Shown: positions 1 to 8,437 of the stretch, piece by piece
Layout: the number at the start of each line of letters is the position of its first letter
How positions within the stretch are numbered: position 1 is the first letter of the stretch
Assembly (NCBI GenBank): GCA_016716265.1
Contig: JADJWQ010000001.1
Location: 2,418,001-2,482,000 of the forward strand
From: Planctomycetota bacterium
GTDB lineage: Bacteria > Planctomycetota > UBA1135 > UBA2386
Direction of reading: 5' to 3'
DNA: 64,000 nt
The notes under the pieces: generated by a model
Told to the model about the DNA's origin: nothing
Database searches by the model: none
What the model saw: only the letters and a program-made list of their open reading frames with translations
Program-made: the position numbers and the translations under genes

Positions 1-243
1 GGCGAGCAGGTCCTCCGCTTCGCGAGCGAAATCCTGAGCGCCCGGCAAACTCGTGTGCTGCGGCTATGGTACCGTTCCACCTCGTCGAGATCCGCGCAAG
101 CCAGGGCTCTCGGAATGTCCCTGACGGAGCACCGGGATATCCTCCGTGGGATCGTGAAGAAGCTGCAGAAGTACCCCCCCCCGCGGAAAGGAGATGATGT
201 GATCCGATTCGGATCACCCCGACGATCCGGGCGCAACACCTGA
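1..243 (+). CDS. C-terminal part of a sigma-70 region-4-like / helix-turn-helix protein (5' end outside window)
   Basis: The frame is open from base 1 to the TGA at 241-243, so the gene starts upstream of the window. The visible 80 residues contain a stretch typical of sigma-70 region 4 helix-turn-helix segments: LSARQTRVLRLWY, then a gap, then QARALGMSLTEHRDILRGIV. This implies a DNA-binding protein, perhaps an ECF-like sigma factor or a phage-type regulator. A GTG at 55 could give a 62-residue protein, but it would cut the helix-turn-helix pattern, so I take the longer frame. The tail after residue 60 is basic and unstructured. Family identity is an inference from a short fragment. Confidence 0.5.
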   Translation, partial: GEQVLRFASEILSARQTRVLRLWYRSTSSRSAQARALGMSLTEHRDILRGIVKKLQKYPPPRKGDDVIRFGSPRRSGRNT

Positions 244-299
244 ACGACAGCGGATCCGCGTCGAGTGAGGTGCGCACGCCGTCGGTTCGTACTACGCCT

Positions 300-332
300 C
301 GACACTCCACGACCACTCGACACTCCACGACC
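300..332 (+). repeat. Two-copy 18-bp direct repeat abutting the start codon
   Basis: CGACACTCCACGACC occurs at 300-314 and again at 318-332, spaced by ACT. The second copy runs straight into the ATG at 333. Seen directly. It could be a slippage duplication in the 5' leader or a regulator half-site pair. Confidence 0.7.
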
Positions 333-788
333 ATGCGACAGACGAGCTTCACTGGAACGATGCTCCACTGGAACCCGGTGAACCTGCTCACGTTCCTGAT
401 CACCATTCTGGTCAGTCTGTTCGCGCTTGCAGCGACGTCGCCACCCGACGACACCTGCCAGTTCAACTGCGAGGGCCGGTGGTACCACAACGGCACCGGG
501 GTCGTCCCTATCTGCGATGCAGGCGCTGGCTGCTCAGTCGGTGGCTCCTGCGTCAACACGCACCTGGACGGCAGCACCCACTGGTCGTGCCGCTGCACCC
601 CGAACGCGGGTGATCCGTACGTCGATGAGAAGGCGTGCTGTCAGCCTCAGTGGACCCAGGACGCGGCGGGTTACGTCGACATGCTCGTGAACTGCTTCAC
701 GATGTCCTGCGCGGACACGTGCGACGAGACCGCCGAGCCGAAGCACGGCCAGAATTCGTACTACATGTGCGACTGCCCGGACCCGTAA
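333..788 (+). CDS. Small exported or membrane-anchored cysteine-rich protein
   Basis: This 151-residue protein has a hydrophobic N-terminal segment at about residues 15-34 (VNLLTFLITILVSLFALAA), which is a signal peptide or anchor. The exported part carries 14 cysteines, including CC and two CxC patterns (CRC, CDC), so it is probably disulphide-bonded like EGF-type or knottin-type modules. I do not recognise the family. I chose the ATG at 333; a GTG at 270 in the same frame would add only a Ser/Thr/Arg-rich stretch encoded by the direct repeat. An ATG at 360 is also possible. It stands between the regulator fragment and the 894 gene, on the same strand. Function unknown. Confidence 0.6.
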   Translation: MRQTSFTGTMLHWNPVNLLTFLITILVSLFALAATSPPDDTCQFNCEGRWYHNGTGVVPICDAGAGCSVGGSCVNTHLDGSTHWSCRCTPNAGDPYVDEKACCQPQWTQDAAGYVDMLVNCFTMSCADTCDETAEPKHGQNSYYMCDCPDP

Positions 789-893
789 ACGGAGTGAGCG
801 CTGCGGTCCGGTGTCCGAGCAGCCGCCGCCGTGCCGAACGATCCAAAGGCGATGCGGCGCGAGCTCGACCGGGCCTCCCTACCCGGAGCTCAC

Positions 894-2591
894 ATGAGAA
901 GACTCGTCCGTGGCTTCGCCGCCGGCGCGATCGTGATCGGTCTGTTCCTGGCCTTCCAGCGCTGGCTGGACGCGGGGCGAGAGCCTCGCGCGCCGGCCCA
1001 CGCGGCACCCGGCTCGCACGCTGATCCGTTGCAGCCGGTGGGCGAACCGGCCACGGGAGATCACCCGATCCGCGAGCTCGTCGCGGACTCGCCTGGCGAT
1101 CACTTGCGACTCGTCATCCTCGACGCCACGACCGGAGCACCGATCGAGGGCGCCCTGCTGGGCGTGTACGTCGACTCGGATCGCACCCCGCGCTCCGGGA
1201 CGGTTCTCGCGGTCTCCGACGAGGGCGGAAGGTTGGAGGTCCAGCTCGACTCCGCATCGGTGCTCGACAGCCCGGGATACATCGGCGTCTCCGCGTCGGG
1301 TTACATCGCGAGCCGCGTCGATCTGGACGACGCACTGTCGCGAGCGGCCTCGGAGCATGCCGTGGTACTCCTCGAGCCGGGCGAGTCGTTGGTCGTTCAC
1401 TGTGTCGAGCGGGGAACCGGCCCATTGGCGGGCGTGACCGTGGGGCTGTCGAGGCATCGGCTGGGCTATCACGTTCCCGTGACAGACCTCCGGTGCGGCC
1501 CCCCGACGACGACGGCTGTCTTCGCGGGGATCACGAATGCGGACGGCGAGGCGAGGATCCTCGGGTTGCCTCCCGGCGACTACGTCTACAGCGTGCAGCA
1601 TCCCGAGTGCGTGCCGGTGGCTGGCCTGCCCGATGGCGAGGTGTGGAGCGTGCATCCATCTCGCGGAGAGCCTCAGCTCGTCGAGATCGAATTCGAGCGC
1701 CTGTACGCCGCCGTCCTGCTGGGACCGCGGGGATCGGTGAGAGCCGGCTCGACCGATGCGCCTGGGCTCCCGTATGCGACGTCGAATCCGCTCGCGATCC
1801 AGGCTGCCGCACGAGTCAATGTCGAGCTTCGCGCGAGGTTTCCGGATTCGGCTGTCTTCGTCGGCCTACCCCGAGCGGGGTTTCCCCCGGACCAGCACCC
1901 GCGGATATGCCGACTCGTGCTCAACTCCGGCGCGCTGATCGAGCAGGCGCTGGTGCCGAGGCCTTTGCACTTGGACGACGTGCAGATCGAGAGCGCCGAC
2001 CTGCGCAAGGCGACCGGAGCTTCCCGATCGGTCGAGGTGCGACTGCTCGATGCCCGAGGCGTCGAGCTCGTCGGCGTGCCGCTCGTGTTCAGCGGCACCG
2101 GTCATGTCGAGATCCGTGCGACGAGTGGTGAGAACCTCCGACTGCCCGTCGACCGCTATGTGTACTCCGCCTGGTCCGCGGCAGTGCCAATCATGCGCGA
2201 CCTGGGCGACCAGGAGCTGGTCGTCGAGCCGGGCGCGGACACGCTGGCCATGGAGCACCGCCTGCCCGGCCGCTACCGGAAGGTGCGGTTCCGGATCACC
2301 GCTCCGTACCCCGAGCCCCTGATGCGAGCAATTCTCGCCTGGACAGAAGGAACCAGGACAGAAGGAACCAGGACCGAAGGAACCAGGACCTTCCGCCGCT
2401 ACAACATCACCGTCGGTGACATCCACGAGCTCTGGGTGCGGGAAGGAGATTTCTCGATGCGCGCCTCGGCAATGCAGCTCGAATCAGCCGAGGTGCCGGT
2501 TACGAGCGCCGATCCGAATACCGAAGGCCTGGTCGAGCTCGCACTCCATCTCATCCCTCCGCAGCCGAAGTCGACGGAGCAGGATCGATGA
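894..2591 (+). CDS. Signal-anchored protein with carboxypeptidase-regulatory-like beta-sandwich domains
   Basis: This 565-residue protein has an N-terminal anchor at about residues 5-22 (VRGFAAGAIVIGLFLAFQ). The body is rich in beta strands and matches the style of carboxypeptidase-regulatory-like modules: LRLVILDATTGAPIEGALL near residue 70, LVVHCVERGTGPLAGVTVGL, and ADGEARILGLPPGDYVYSV. Such proteins are common at the planctomycete cell surface; no catalytic motif is seen. An upstream in-frame ATG at 831 would bury the anchor behind 21 residues, so 894 is preferred. Residues 484-498 are an in-frame triplicated pentapeptide TEGTR. The stop overlaps the next start as ATGA at 2588-2591, so the two are probably co-translated. 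Specific role unknown. Confidence 0.75.
   Translation: MRRLVRGFAAGAIVIGLFLAFQRWLDAGREPRAPAHAAPGSHADPLQPVGEPATGDHPIRELVADSPGDHLRLVILDATTGAPIEGALLGVYVDSDRTPRSGTVLAVSDEGGRLEVQLDSASVLDSPGYIGVSASGYIASRVDLDDALSRAASEHAVVLLEPGESLVVHCVERGTGPLAGVTVGLSRHRLGYHVPVTDLRCGPPTTTAVFAGITNADGEARILGLPPGDYVYSVQHPECVPVAGLPDGEVWSVHPSRGEPQLVEIEFERLYAAVLLGPRGSVRAGSTDAPGLPYATSNPLAIQAAARVNVELRARFPDSAVFVGLPRAGFPPDQHPRICRLVLNSGALIEQALVPRPLHLDDVQIESADLRKATGASRSVEVRLLDARGVELVGVPLVFSGTGHVEIRATSGENLRLPVDRYVYSAWSAAVPIMRDLGDQELVVEPGADTLAMEHRLPGRYRKVRFRITAPYPEPLMRAILAWTEGTRTEGTRTEGTRTFRRYNITVGDIHELWVREGDFSMRASAMQLESAEVPVTSADPNTEGLVELALHLIPPQPKSTEQDR
2343..2387 (+). repeat. Three tandem 15-bp units inside the 894-2591 gene
   Basis: ACAGAAGGAACCAGG at 2343-2357 and 2358-2372, then ACCGAAGGAACCAGG at 2373-2387. 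Each unit encodes TEGTR in frame, so copy-number change would alter length without breaking the gene. Confidence 0.9.
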
Positions 2592-3001
2592 ATCGCCGCA
2601 CCATCCAGCTCGTCTCGGTCGGCATTCTCGCGTCCGCTCTACTCGCCAGTGGGCTCGCCAAGCTCGCCTGGCCCGTGCCGAGCGGCCGCGCGATCGTGAG
2701 CGGCGATCTCGGCGTGGTGCTCGGAGCCACGGAAGTGGCGGCGGGCCTCGCCTGCCTGTCGCGTGGAGGTCGCCGCGCAGCAGGGCTGTTCGGATTGCTC
2801 ATCGCGATCGGAGGGCTCGCTGTGGCGGTCTTGCTGCCGAACGCGCGCTGCGGCTGCGGTGGCGACCGAGTGGAGATCGGACGGACGATCCACCTGTCCA
2901 TTCTGTTGCTCATCGGACTGTCGGCGGCGACGCTGGTGAGCACCGGAGGCCGACCTCGCGTCGAAACCGCGCCACTGCGTTCGATGGGGCCCAGCTCATG
3001 A
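2588..3001 (+). CDS. MauE/DoxX-like four-helix membrane protein
   Basis: 137 residues with four predicted transmembrane segments (about 8-27, 40-57, 64-83 and 102-119). The pattern resembles MauE-type membrane proteins: GLAKL after helix 1, GATEVAAGLACL in helix 2, and a Cys-x-Cys (Cys88, Cys90) after helix 3. In that family the protein helps form disulphides or mature methylamine dehydrogenase; many planctomycete homologues have no linked dehydrogenase. Here it sits between two exported proteins, overlapping both by ATGA, so it may serve their folding. That role is inferred from context only. Start ATG 2588. Confidence 0.75.
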   Translation: MNRRTIQLVSVGILASALLASGLAKLAWPVPSGRAIVSGDLGVVLGATEVAAGLACLSRGGRRAAGLFGLLIAIGGLAVAVLLPNARCGCGGDRVEIGRTIHLSILLLIGLSAATLVSTGGRPRVETAPLRSMGPSS

Positions 3002-3963
3002 ATCGTGTCCAGCTCCGCATCGCGCTCATCGCGCTCGCCATCGTGCGACCCGGTGCATCCCAGGCAGAAGTCATTACGATCGAGCACGAGCGCGTGGCGT
3101 GGCGGATCGTCCAACAGGGCGCCGATGCGATCCGCAGCGCGCTGCACGACACGTCCGAGCCGATGGTCGCTCGGCTCGTGCTCCGCGACCTCTGCTTCCT
3201 GCCCGACCAGGGAGCGAGCTGTGCGGACATCTGCCTCGATCTGCTGCGCGAGAACTCGCCGCTCGCGGTGTGTGCCGCCGACGCCCTGGCGTCGGCGCGC
3301 TGGCTCCTGCCGCCGGCGGTGCACATCCGGTTCGCGGACATCGCGGAGGCATTCGAGCGACAGGCCGCACGGGTCCGCGGGAAGGGGGAGCTCCGCGCGT
3401 TCCGGCTCGCGCGCAACGCCATGATGGAGACCTTACTGTTGCGAAACCTCGTCGCACGCAGCGATTCGGCGCTGCGCCGGACCTTCCGAGGTCGCGAGGT
3501 CATGCTGGCGATCGCGCTCGATCCGGCTCGGGAGCCGCGCGTGGTGGCCGAGCTGCTCGCCGATGCGTACGAAGCCGGGCGCGGCGCCACGCCGCGCGCT
3601 GCCGAGGCCGCGGAGACACCGACCCAGGTCGCGAGCGTGCTGACCTACGTGACCGCGCAGCGGGCCGATCTGCAGGAGCTCCGCGAGTCGCAATGGTATG
3701 TACGTGCAATGGCACGCGGACACGCGGATCCGGACGAGCGGCTGCGCGCGATCCGGGCGCTACTGCCGACGACTGCCAACGCCGAGCTCCTCGCGGACCT
3801 CGCCGCGACCGGTCCCGACGAGATCGCATTGGCTGCGGTCGAGGCGTTGGGCTCGTTCGGCGCACTCGCGCGCCCGGTGACCAACGTACTGTGGCACGTG
3901 GCTCGCTACGGCACGGCGGAGCTGCGCGAAGCGGCCGGCGTGGCGCTCGACGCCGTGTGGTGA
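2998..3963 (+). CDS. Exported HEAT-like repeat protein of unknown function
   Basis: 321 residues. The start at 2998 overlaps the preceding stop as ATGA, and the first 23 residues (MNRVQLRIALIALAIVRPGA and on to SQA) look like a signal peptide. The rest is almost all alpha-helical with repeating blocks such as ARLVLRDLCFLP, AVCAADALASARWLLP, RLRAIRALLP and EIALAAVEALGSFGALA, which resemble HEAT or PBS-lyase-type repeats that act as binding scaffolds. No enzyme motif is visible. It is the third gene of the coupled set 894-3963; the partner or cargo cannot be told from sequence. Confidence 0.7.
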   Translation: MNRVQLRIALIALAIVRPGASQAEVITIEHERVAWRIVQQGADAIRSALHDTSEPMVARLVLRDLCFLPDQGASCADICLDLLRENSPLAVCAADALASARWLLPPAVHIRFADIAEAFERQAARVRGKGELRAFRLARNAMMETLLLRNLVARSDSALRRTFRGREVMLAIALDPAREPRVVAELLADAYEAGRGATPRAAEAAETPTQVASVLTYVTAQRADLQELRESQWYVRAMARGHADPDERLRAIRALLPTTANAELLADLAATGPDEIALAAVEALGSFGALARPVTNVLWHVARYGTAELREAAGVALDAVW

Positions 3964-3991
3964 CGGGCGCCGGCCCGCGCCCCGCGCCCGC

Positions 3992-4537
3992 TCACCCGAA
4001 GTCGTAGACGTAGCTGAGCTTCGTCTTCTGCACGATCGCGTAGCCGAGGTTCGTGAGCACGTGCAGATCGTCGTTGCCCTCGAAGTCGAGGCCGCGGATG
4101 GTCGGGTCGGCGAGCACGAACCACCGGCGCGAGGGGCCGCGCGACGGCTCGTAGGCACCCGGGGCGATGCGGCCCGCCAGCTCGACCTGGATGCCGCCGC
4201 GGTAGAAGGCGCGGACCCGGACCGTCTTGGCGTCGATCGCGAGGCTGCGCATCGCCTCGTCGCCGGCGAGGTCGATGAGCTCGTGGGCGAGCAGGACCTC
4301 GGAGACGTTGACCTGCACGCGCGGCGTGCGCACGACCTCGCGGCTGCGCAGCGACACCAGCGTCGCGTCCTCGATCGACAGGAAGGTGCGCTCGAGGTCC
4401 TCGAGCACCTTGCCGAGCCGGTGGTACTTGCCGACGAGTCGCCCCTTGATCAGGAAGGCGTCGGTCAGGAACAGGTCCTCGACGACGACCGGGGTCGCGC
4501 CGGACGCGGCGCTCGCATCACCGGGTTGCAGGCTCAT
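3992..4537 (-). CDS. Conserved hypothetical protein (181 aa), probably soluble
   Basis: No signal peptide or membrane segment. The N-terminal 15 residues are low complexity (SAASGATPVV), followed by an alpha/beta body: EDLFLTDAFLIKGRL, KVLEDLERTFLSIEDATLVSL, then VQVNVSEVLLAHELIDLAGD and FVLADPTIRGLDFEG. I do not recognise the family. It lies just downstream of folC on the same strand with a 34-base gap, so the two may be co-transcribed, but nothing links it to folate. Bases before the ATG (TAGCCATACCC on the minus strand) contain a weak -10-like run. Confidence 0.65.
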   Translation of the reverse strand: MSLQPGDASAASGATPVVVEDLFLTDAFLIKGRLVGKYHRLGKVLEDLERTFLSIEDATLVSLRSREVVRTPRVQVNVSEVLLAHELIDLAGDEAMRSLAIDAKTVRVRAFYRGGIQVELAGRIAPGAYEPSRGPSRRWFVLADPTIRGLDFEGNDDLHVLTNLGYAIVQKTKLSYVYDFG

Positions 4538-4571
4538 GGGTATGGCTACGGGCGGAGCTTCGGTGCGGCCC

Positions 4572-5858
4572 TCACGGTTCGGGCCCGGCCGGCAGGAGCG
4601 CTTCGATCTCGCCGACGAGGTAGAACGAGCCGGTGACGAGGCGCGGTCCAGGCAGCGCGCACAGCGCCGCGTAGCCGGCCCCGACGTCGGCGACCGCCCG
4701 CGCCGGGATACCGAGCCGCGCGGCCTCGCGGCACAGCTCGTCGGGGTCGACGGACAGCGTGTCGCTCAACCGCGTGACGAGGAGGCTATCGACCGCCGGC
4801 CGCAGCCGACTCAACGCGTCCTGCCAGCGCTTGCCGCGCGCGATCGCCAGCAGCGTCGCGGCCGGCCGGCCACCGGTGTGGGCGAGCAGCTCGCGGGCGA
4901 CGATCGCGCAGGAGTCGGGCGTGTGCGCGCCGTCGAGGAACAGCGGCTCGCCATCGGCCGTTCGGCGCACCTCGAACCGACCCGGCAGCCGCGGCCGCGC
5001 GAGCGCGCCGCGCGGCTCGCGGTCCGGTGCCAGCGCGTCCAGGCACGCGAACGCGAGCGCGAGCGCCTGCCGCTCGTGCGCGAGCATGCCGCCGACGCGC
5101 AGCCGCGCGCGGCGCACGCCGCGCCAGACCTCGCAGTCGCCGGTCGCCGGGTCGGGCGGCTCGCAGCCGAAGTCGGCGCCGAGCACCTCGGTGCGGCAGC
5201 CGACGCGCTCGGCGAACGCCCGCGCGACGCCGAGCGCCGGCTCGCGCAGCGCGAGGAAGCCGATGCCGCCGGGCCTCAGCACGAACGCCTTCTCGGCGGC
5301 GATCTCCTCGACGGTGTCGCCGAGGATCGCGGTGTGCTCGAGCTCGACGCCGGTCATGATGCTCGCGTCGGCGACCACCGCGGTGGTCGCGTCGAGCCGG
5401 CCGCCCAGCCCGACCTCCATCACCGCGAGGTCGACCCGGGCCTCGGCGAAGATCAGCACGGCGGCGGCGGTCAGGATCTCGAAGAACGTGGCGGCCGGCT
5501 CGAGCGGCTCGCGGTCGACCAGCGCGGTGACGCGGTGCACGGCCGACTCGAGCACCGCGGCGGTGACGTCCGCGCCGTCGACCCGCACGCGCTCGCGCAC
5601 CGAGCGCACGTGCGGCGACCCGTAGACCCCGACGCGGAGCCCCGCCGAGCGGCCGAGCAGCTCGAGGTAGCCGGCGGTCGTGCCCTTGCCCTTCGACCCG
5701 GTGATCTGCACGACGCGGGGCGCCGGGCGCGCGGTGCCGAGCCGCTGCAGCAGCGCGCGCATGGTGTCGAGCGAGAACCGCGGCCGGTCCGGACGGCTGC
5801 GCTCGTAGTTCGTGCGGTCGGCCAGGAACGCGGTCAGGCGGCGCGTGATCTCGTCCAT
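4572..5858 (-). CDS. folC: Bifunctional folylpolyglutamate synthase / dihydrofolate synthase
   Basis: This 428-residue protein belongs to the Mur-ligase superfamily enzymes that add glutamate to dihydropteroate or tetrahydrofolate using ATP. Supporting motifs are the P-loop TGSKGKGTT at residues 53-61, YGSPHVRSVRERVRVDG (the omega-loop region), the conserved FEILTAAA and VEVGLGGRLDATT-type block (VMEVGLGGRLDATTAV), and a C-terminal FLDGAHTPDS matching the family's DGAHNP/TPxS motif. Length fits FolC (about 420-430). I chose ATG 5858 (MDEITRRL); an in-frame ATG at 5912 adds a basic leader not seen in the family. It is divergent from the esterase gene at 5951, with a 92-base shared upstream region. 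Confidence 0.92.
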   Translation of the reverse strand: MDEITRRLTAFLADRTNYERSRPDRPRFSLDTMRALLQRLGTARPAPRVVQITGSKGKGTTAGYLELLGRSAGLRVGVYGSPHVRSVRERVRVDGADVTAAVLESAVHRVTALVDREPLEPAATFFEILTAAAVLIFAEARVDLAVMEVGLGGRLDATTAVVADASIMTGVELEHTAILGDTVEEIAAEKAFVLRPGGIGFLALREPALGVARAFAERVGCRTEVLGADFGCEPPDPATGDCEVWRGVRRARLRVGGMLAHERQALALAFACLDALAPDREPRGALARPRLPGRFEVRRTADGEPLFLDGAHTPDSCAIVARELLAHTGGRPAATLLAIARGKRWQDALSRLRPAVDSLLVTRLSDTLSVDPDELCREAARLGIPARAVADVGAGYAALCALPGPRLVTGSFYLVGEIEALLPAGPEP

Positions 5859-5950
5859 GCGGGGCGGGCGGCGCCATTCTGCCCCTTTCGGGATTCGCGC
5901 GCCGCTGTACACCTCTGGCCTCGACCGACCCCGACCACCGGAGCCCGGAC

Positions 5951-7006
5951 ATGCGTTGCGTCCCCCTGTCGTCCCCCGCCGCGGCCACCGCGGTGCTCGC
6001 CGCGACCCTCAGCCTCGCGGCGCCGGCCACCGCGCAGCGCTCCGACCGCGCGCGCCCCGCGCGCGAGCAGCCGGCACTCGAGCACCTGACCTACCGCGAC
6101 GAGACGTTTCGCAGCGAGGCCCTCGGCGGGCGCGAGACGAGCTTCGGGATCTATCTGCCGGCCGACTACGACGCGGAGGCGAACGCGACGCGCACCTGGC
6201 CGCTCGTCGTCTGGCTGCACGGCATGTGGGAGGACCACGACCGCTTCGCGACCCGCGGCGGGGGCCAGGTGCTCGACAAGATGGTCGGCGACGGCGAGTT
6301 CCCCGCGGCGATCTTCGTGACCGCCGAGGGCGACCGCAGCTCGTTCTGGATCGACGGCGTCGCGAAGGACCGCGGCTACGAGACGATGGTCGTGCACGAC
6401 CTGCTCGACCACGTCGCGGCGACCTGGCGCGTCGACCCGGACCCGCGCCACCGCGCGATCGCCGGCGTGAGCATGGGCGGCTACGGCGCGCTGAAGATCG
6501 CGCTGAAGCACCCCGACCGCTTCGGCGTCGTCGCCGCACACTCGGCGGCGATCCTGCCCGAGGACCAGGAGAAGCTGTTCGATGCGTTCCCGCGGCTGCG
6601 CGGCCGCGGTGAAGGGCTCGTCGCCGCGATCTTCGGCGACCCGATCGACGCCGAGCGCTGGCGCGCCGAGAACGTGCTGACGATCGCGCGCTCGCTCGAC
6701 CGCGAGGCGCTCGACGGTCTGAAGATCTACTTCGATTGCGGCCTCGAGGACCGCTACGGCTTCCAGGTCACCAACACCGCGCTGCACGAGTTGCTCGACG
6801 AGCGCCGCATCCCCCACACGTGGCGGCCGGTCGAGGGCGGCGGGCACGGCTGGCAGTCGGGCTACAACACGTCGGAGCTGCCGCAGTCGCTGCGCTTCAT
6901 CCAGGCGCAATGGACCCAGGAGCGCGGCGCGCGTGGGCTCGAAGGGCTGCTGACCCCGCCCGGTGGCGGAGGCGCGGGCGAGGGCACCGCGGGCGGCGGC
7001 CGCTGA
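5951..7006 (+). CDS. Exported alpha/beta-hydrolase (esterase D / Fes-type)
   Basis: 351 residues with a signal peptide ending near TATAQ at residue 29. The alpha/beta-hydrolase fold of the esterase D group is shown by PLVVWLHGMWED at about 84-95 (oxyanion region), the nucleophile elbow AGVSMGGYGALK with Ser174, a late acidic FDCGLEDRYGF, and catalytic-His block GGGHGWQSGY. The family hydrolyses carboxyl esters, including feruloyl/acetyl esters or S-acyl compounds; the substrate here is not determined. The C-terminus after about 325 is a Gly-rich tail (GGGGAGEGTAGGGR), likely disordered. There is a 36-base leader before ATG 5951 and the TACACC box at 5908 is a possible -10. Confidence 0.85.
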   Translation: MRCVPLSSPAAATAVLAATLSLAAPATAQRSDRARPAREQPALEHLTYRDETFRSEALGGRETSFGIYLPADYDAEANATRTWPLVVWLHGMWEDHDRFATRGGGQVLDKMVGDGEFPAAIFVTAEGDRSSFWIDGVAKDRGYETMVVHDLLDHVAATWRVDPDPRHRAIAGVSMGGYGALKIALKHPDRFGVVAAHSAAILPEDQEKLFDAFPRLRGRGEGLVAAIFGDPIDAERWRAENVLTIARSLDREALDGLKIYFDCGLEDRYGFQVTNTALHELLDERRIPHTWRPVEGGGHGWQSGYNTSELPQSLRFIQAQWTQERGARGLEGLLTPPGGGGAGEGTAGGGR

Positions 7007-7169
7007 CCCCGCGCGGCGGGCGCGGTCCAGGACCGGGACCGCTGCCGTGCGCACCCGCAGCGACGGCGAGGTCCCGATCCGACCGGCAGCCCCGCGCGCG
7101 CGTCGCGAACGCCGATCCCCGGCGCGCCGGCCGGCACGGAATTCGGCTGTAGCCCCCTGCACAGTGGTC

Positions 7170-7175
7170 GATAGT
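7170..7175 (+). promoter_or_regulatory. Possible -10 box (GATAGT) for the Nudix gene
   Basis: An AT-richer hexamer GATAGT stands out in a GC-rich 215-base gap and would give a leader of about 40 bases containing the 7180-7199 hairpin. No convincing -35 is seen. Confidence 0.3.
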
Positions 7176-7179
7176 CTGC

Positions 7180-7199
7180 GCGGCCGCCTGGGCGGCCGC
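7180..7199 (+). other. Perfect GC hairpin in the Nudix 5' leader
   Basis: GCGGCCGC at 7180-7187 and 7192-7199 are separated by CTGG, forming an 8-bp stem. It lies 22 bases before the ATG at 7222, with GGGAG between them. It could mask the ribosome site or simply be an attenuator-like fold. Confidence 0.5.
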
Positions 7200-7221
7200 T
7201 CCAGCAGGGAGTGCATTGCGG

Positions 7222-7650
7222 ATGTTCACGATCGAGCACCGGGTTCGGGTCTTCGTGTTCCGGTTCGACGGGCCGGCGGTCCGCTATCTGCTGGTCCGCC
7301 ACCGGCCGCGCGCCGAATGGCCGATGGGACCGGTCGTCGGCGCCGTCGCGCTGGGGGACCACCTGGAGGACGCGATCCTGCGCGAGGTCCGCGAGGAGAC
7401 CGGCATCCGGCAGGCGCACGAGCTGATCGAGCTGTCGGAGCCGATCAAGGACCTCTACGGCGACACCGGTCTGGTCGAGTGGCCGTTCGCGTTCCAGGCC
7501 GGCACGCCCGAGGGCCCCGGGCCCGAGGTGCGGCCGGGACCGCGGATCTCCGACTTCGCGTGGCTCGACTTCGAGGCCGCGTTCCAGCGCGTCGAGGCGC
7601 GGCGCGACCGCGACGCGCTGGTCCGCCTGCGCCTGCGCATCGCCGGTTGA
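7222..7650 (+). CDS. Nudix hydrolase
   Basis: A single-domain Nudix protein of 142 residues. The Nudix box spans about residues 37-59, ending REVREETGI; it has Gly at the first position but an Asp where the consensus has the first Glu. The family cleaves nucleoside diphosphates linked to other groups (NTPs, ADP-ribose, nucleotide sugars, Ap4A); the substrate cannot be assigned. The C-terminal part (RISDFAWLDFEAAFQRV) is the usual last helix. I chose ATG 7222, spaced 11 bases from GGGAG; the TTG at 7216 is too close to it. Alone in its transcription unit. Confidence 0.88.
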   Translation: MFTIEHRVRVFVFRFDGPAVRYLLVRHRPRAEWPMGPVVGAVALGDHLEDAILREVREETGIRQAHELIELSEPIKDLYGDTGLVEWPFAFQAGTPEGPGPEVRPGPRISDFAWLDFEAAFQRVEARRDRDALVRLRLRIAG

Positions 7651-7872
7651 CGTCCCGCCCCGGGGCGCTCACGCCCGGCGCAGCATCCGCGGTGCGCGGG
7701 CCTGCGAAAGCCGCGATCTGGCGGCGGGGGCTTGCAGTCGTCCGCATCCAGGCCAAGCTCGGACATTCTGCGGGACGACCCGAAATCCGCCGGCCCGCGA
7801 CTTCCGCCCGTCGTATCGGGCGCCTCCACGAACCGCCTAGCCGGCCCGCCGGCGCCCGCGACCGCAGCGACC

Positions 7873-8343
7873 ATGGACCACAGCCACGACACGACGGCCA
7901 CCCCACCGACCCAGGCGGAGCCGAGGATCCCCGAGCCCCGGGCGGACGCCCCGTCGGCCAGCCAGGACGGGGCGGGCGAGGCGCCGGCCGCCGCCGGCAC
8001 CGACGGCCTCGCCGACGGCCGCCTGCCGAGCTCCGCGATGCGCAGCTACGCGCTGCTGACGCCCGAGATCAAGCAGGCCTACATGGCCTTCTACAAGGCG
8101 ACCTACGGCAAGTCGCGCCTCGACCTGAAGACCAAGGAGCTGATCGCCATCAGCGCCGCCCTCGTCAGCGGCTGCAAGGGCTGCCTGGAGGGGCACCTCA
8201 AGAAGGCGCGCCGGGAGGGGGCGACGGTCGAGGAGATCTCGGAGGTCGTCGCGATCGCGCTGGGCGTCAATGCGGCGACCGTCGTCGACCGCTCGGACAT
8301 CGCCAACTTCCACCTCGGCGGGCTGTTCGAGAAGCCGCAGTGA
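7873..8343 (+). CDS. Carboxymuconolactone decarboxylase / AhpD-like protein
   Basis: 156 residues. The first 50 are an acidic, Pro/Ala-rich disordered tail. The remaining domain is CMD/AhpD-like: MRSYALLTPEIKQAYMAFYK, DLKTKELIAISAAL, and the redox motif Cys101-x-x-Cys104 with His108 (GCKGCLEGH), followed by GATVEEISEVVAIALGV. AhpD proteins use this CxxC and His in peroxide defence; other family members act as decarboxylases or have unknown roles. The CxxC supports a thiol-redox function. ATG 7873 is chosen; an upstream in-frame ATG at 7732 would add low-complexity sequence. No alkyl hydroperoxide reductase neighbour is present. Confidence 0.85.
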   Translation: MDHSHDTTATPPTQAEPRIPEPRADAPSASQDGAGEAPAAAGTDGLADGRLPSSAMRSYALLTPEIKQAYMAFYKATYGKSRLDLKTKELIAISAALVSGCKGCLEGHLKKARREGATVEEISEVVAIALGVNAATVVDRSDIANFHLGGLFEKPQ

Positions 8344-8423
8344 CGCGGTGTGCCGGGCACCGTCGCCCGCACGCCTCGATACGAACCGGGCCGGCAGGGC
8401 GAACCGGCGGCCGGCTCCGGCGT

Positions 8424-8429
8424 TATCTT
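8424..8429 (+). promoter_or_regulatory. Putative -10 (TATCTT) giving a leaderless transcript
   Basis: TTATCTTCCGC at 8423-8433 lies 8 bases before ATG 8438, the distance at which transcription would start on the initiation codon. The same TATCTTCCGC string precedes carB at 10939 in the same position. Confidence 0.45.
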
Positions 8430-8437
8430 CCGCGACG

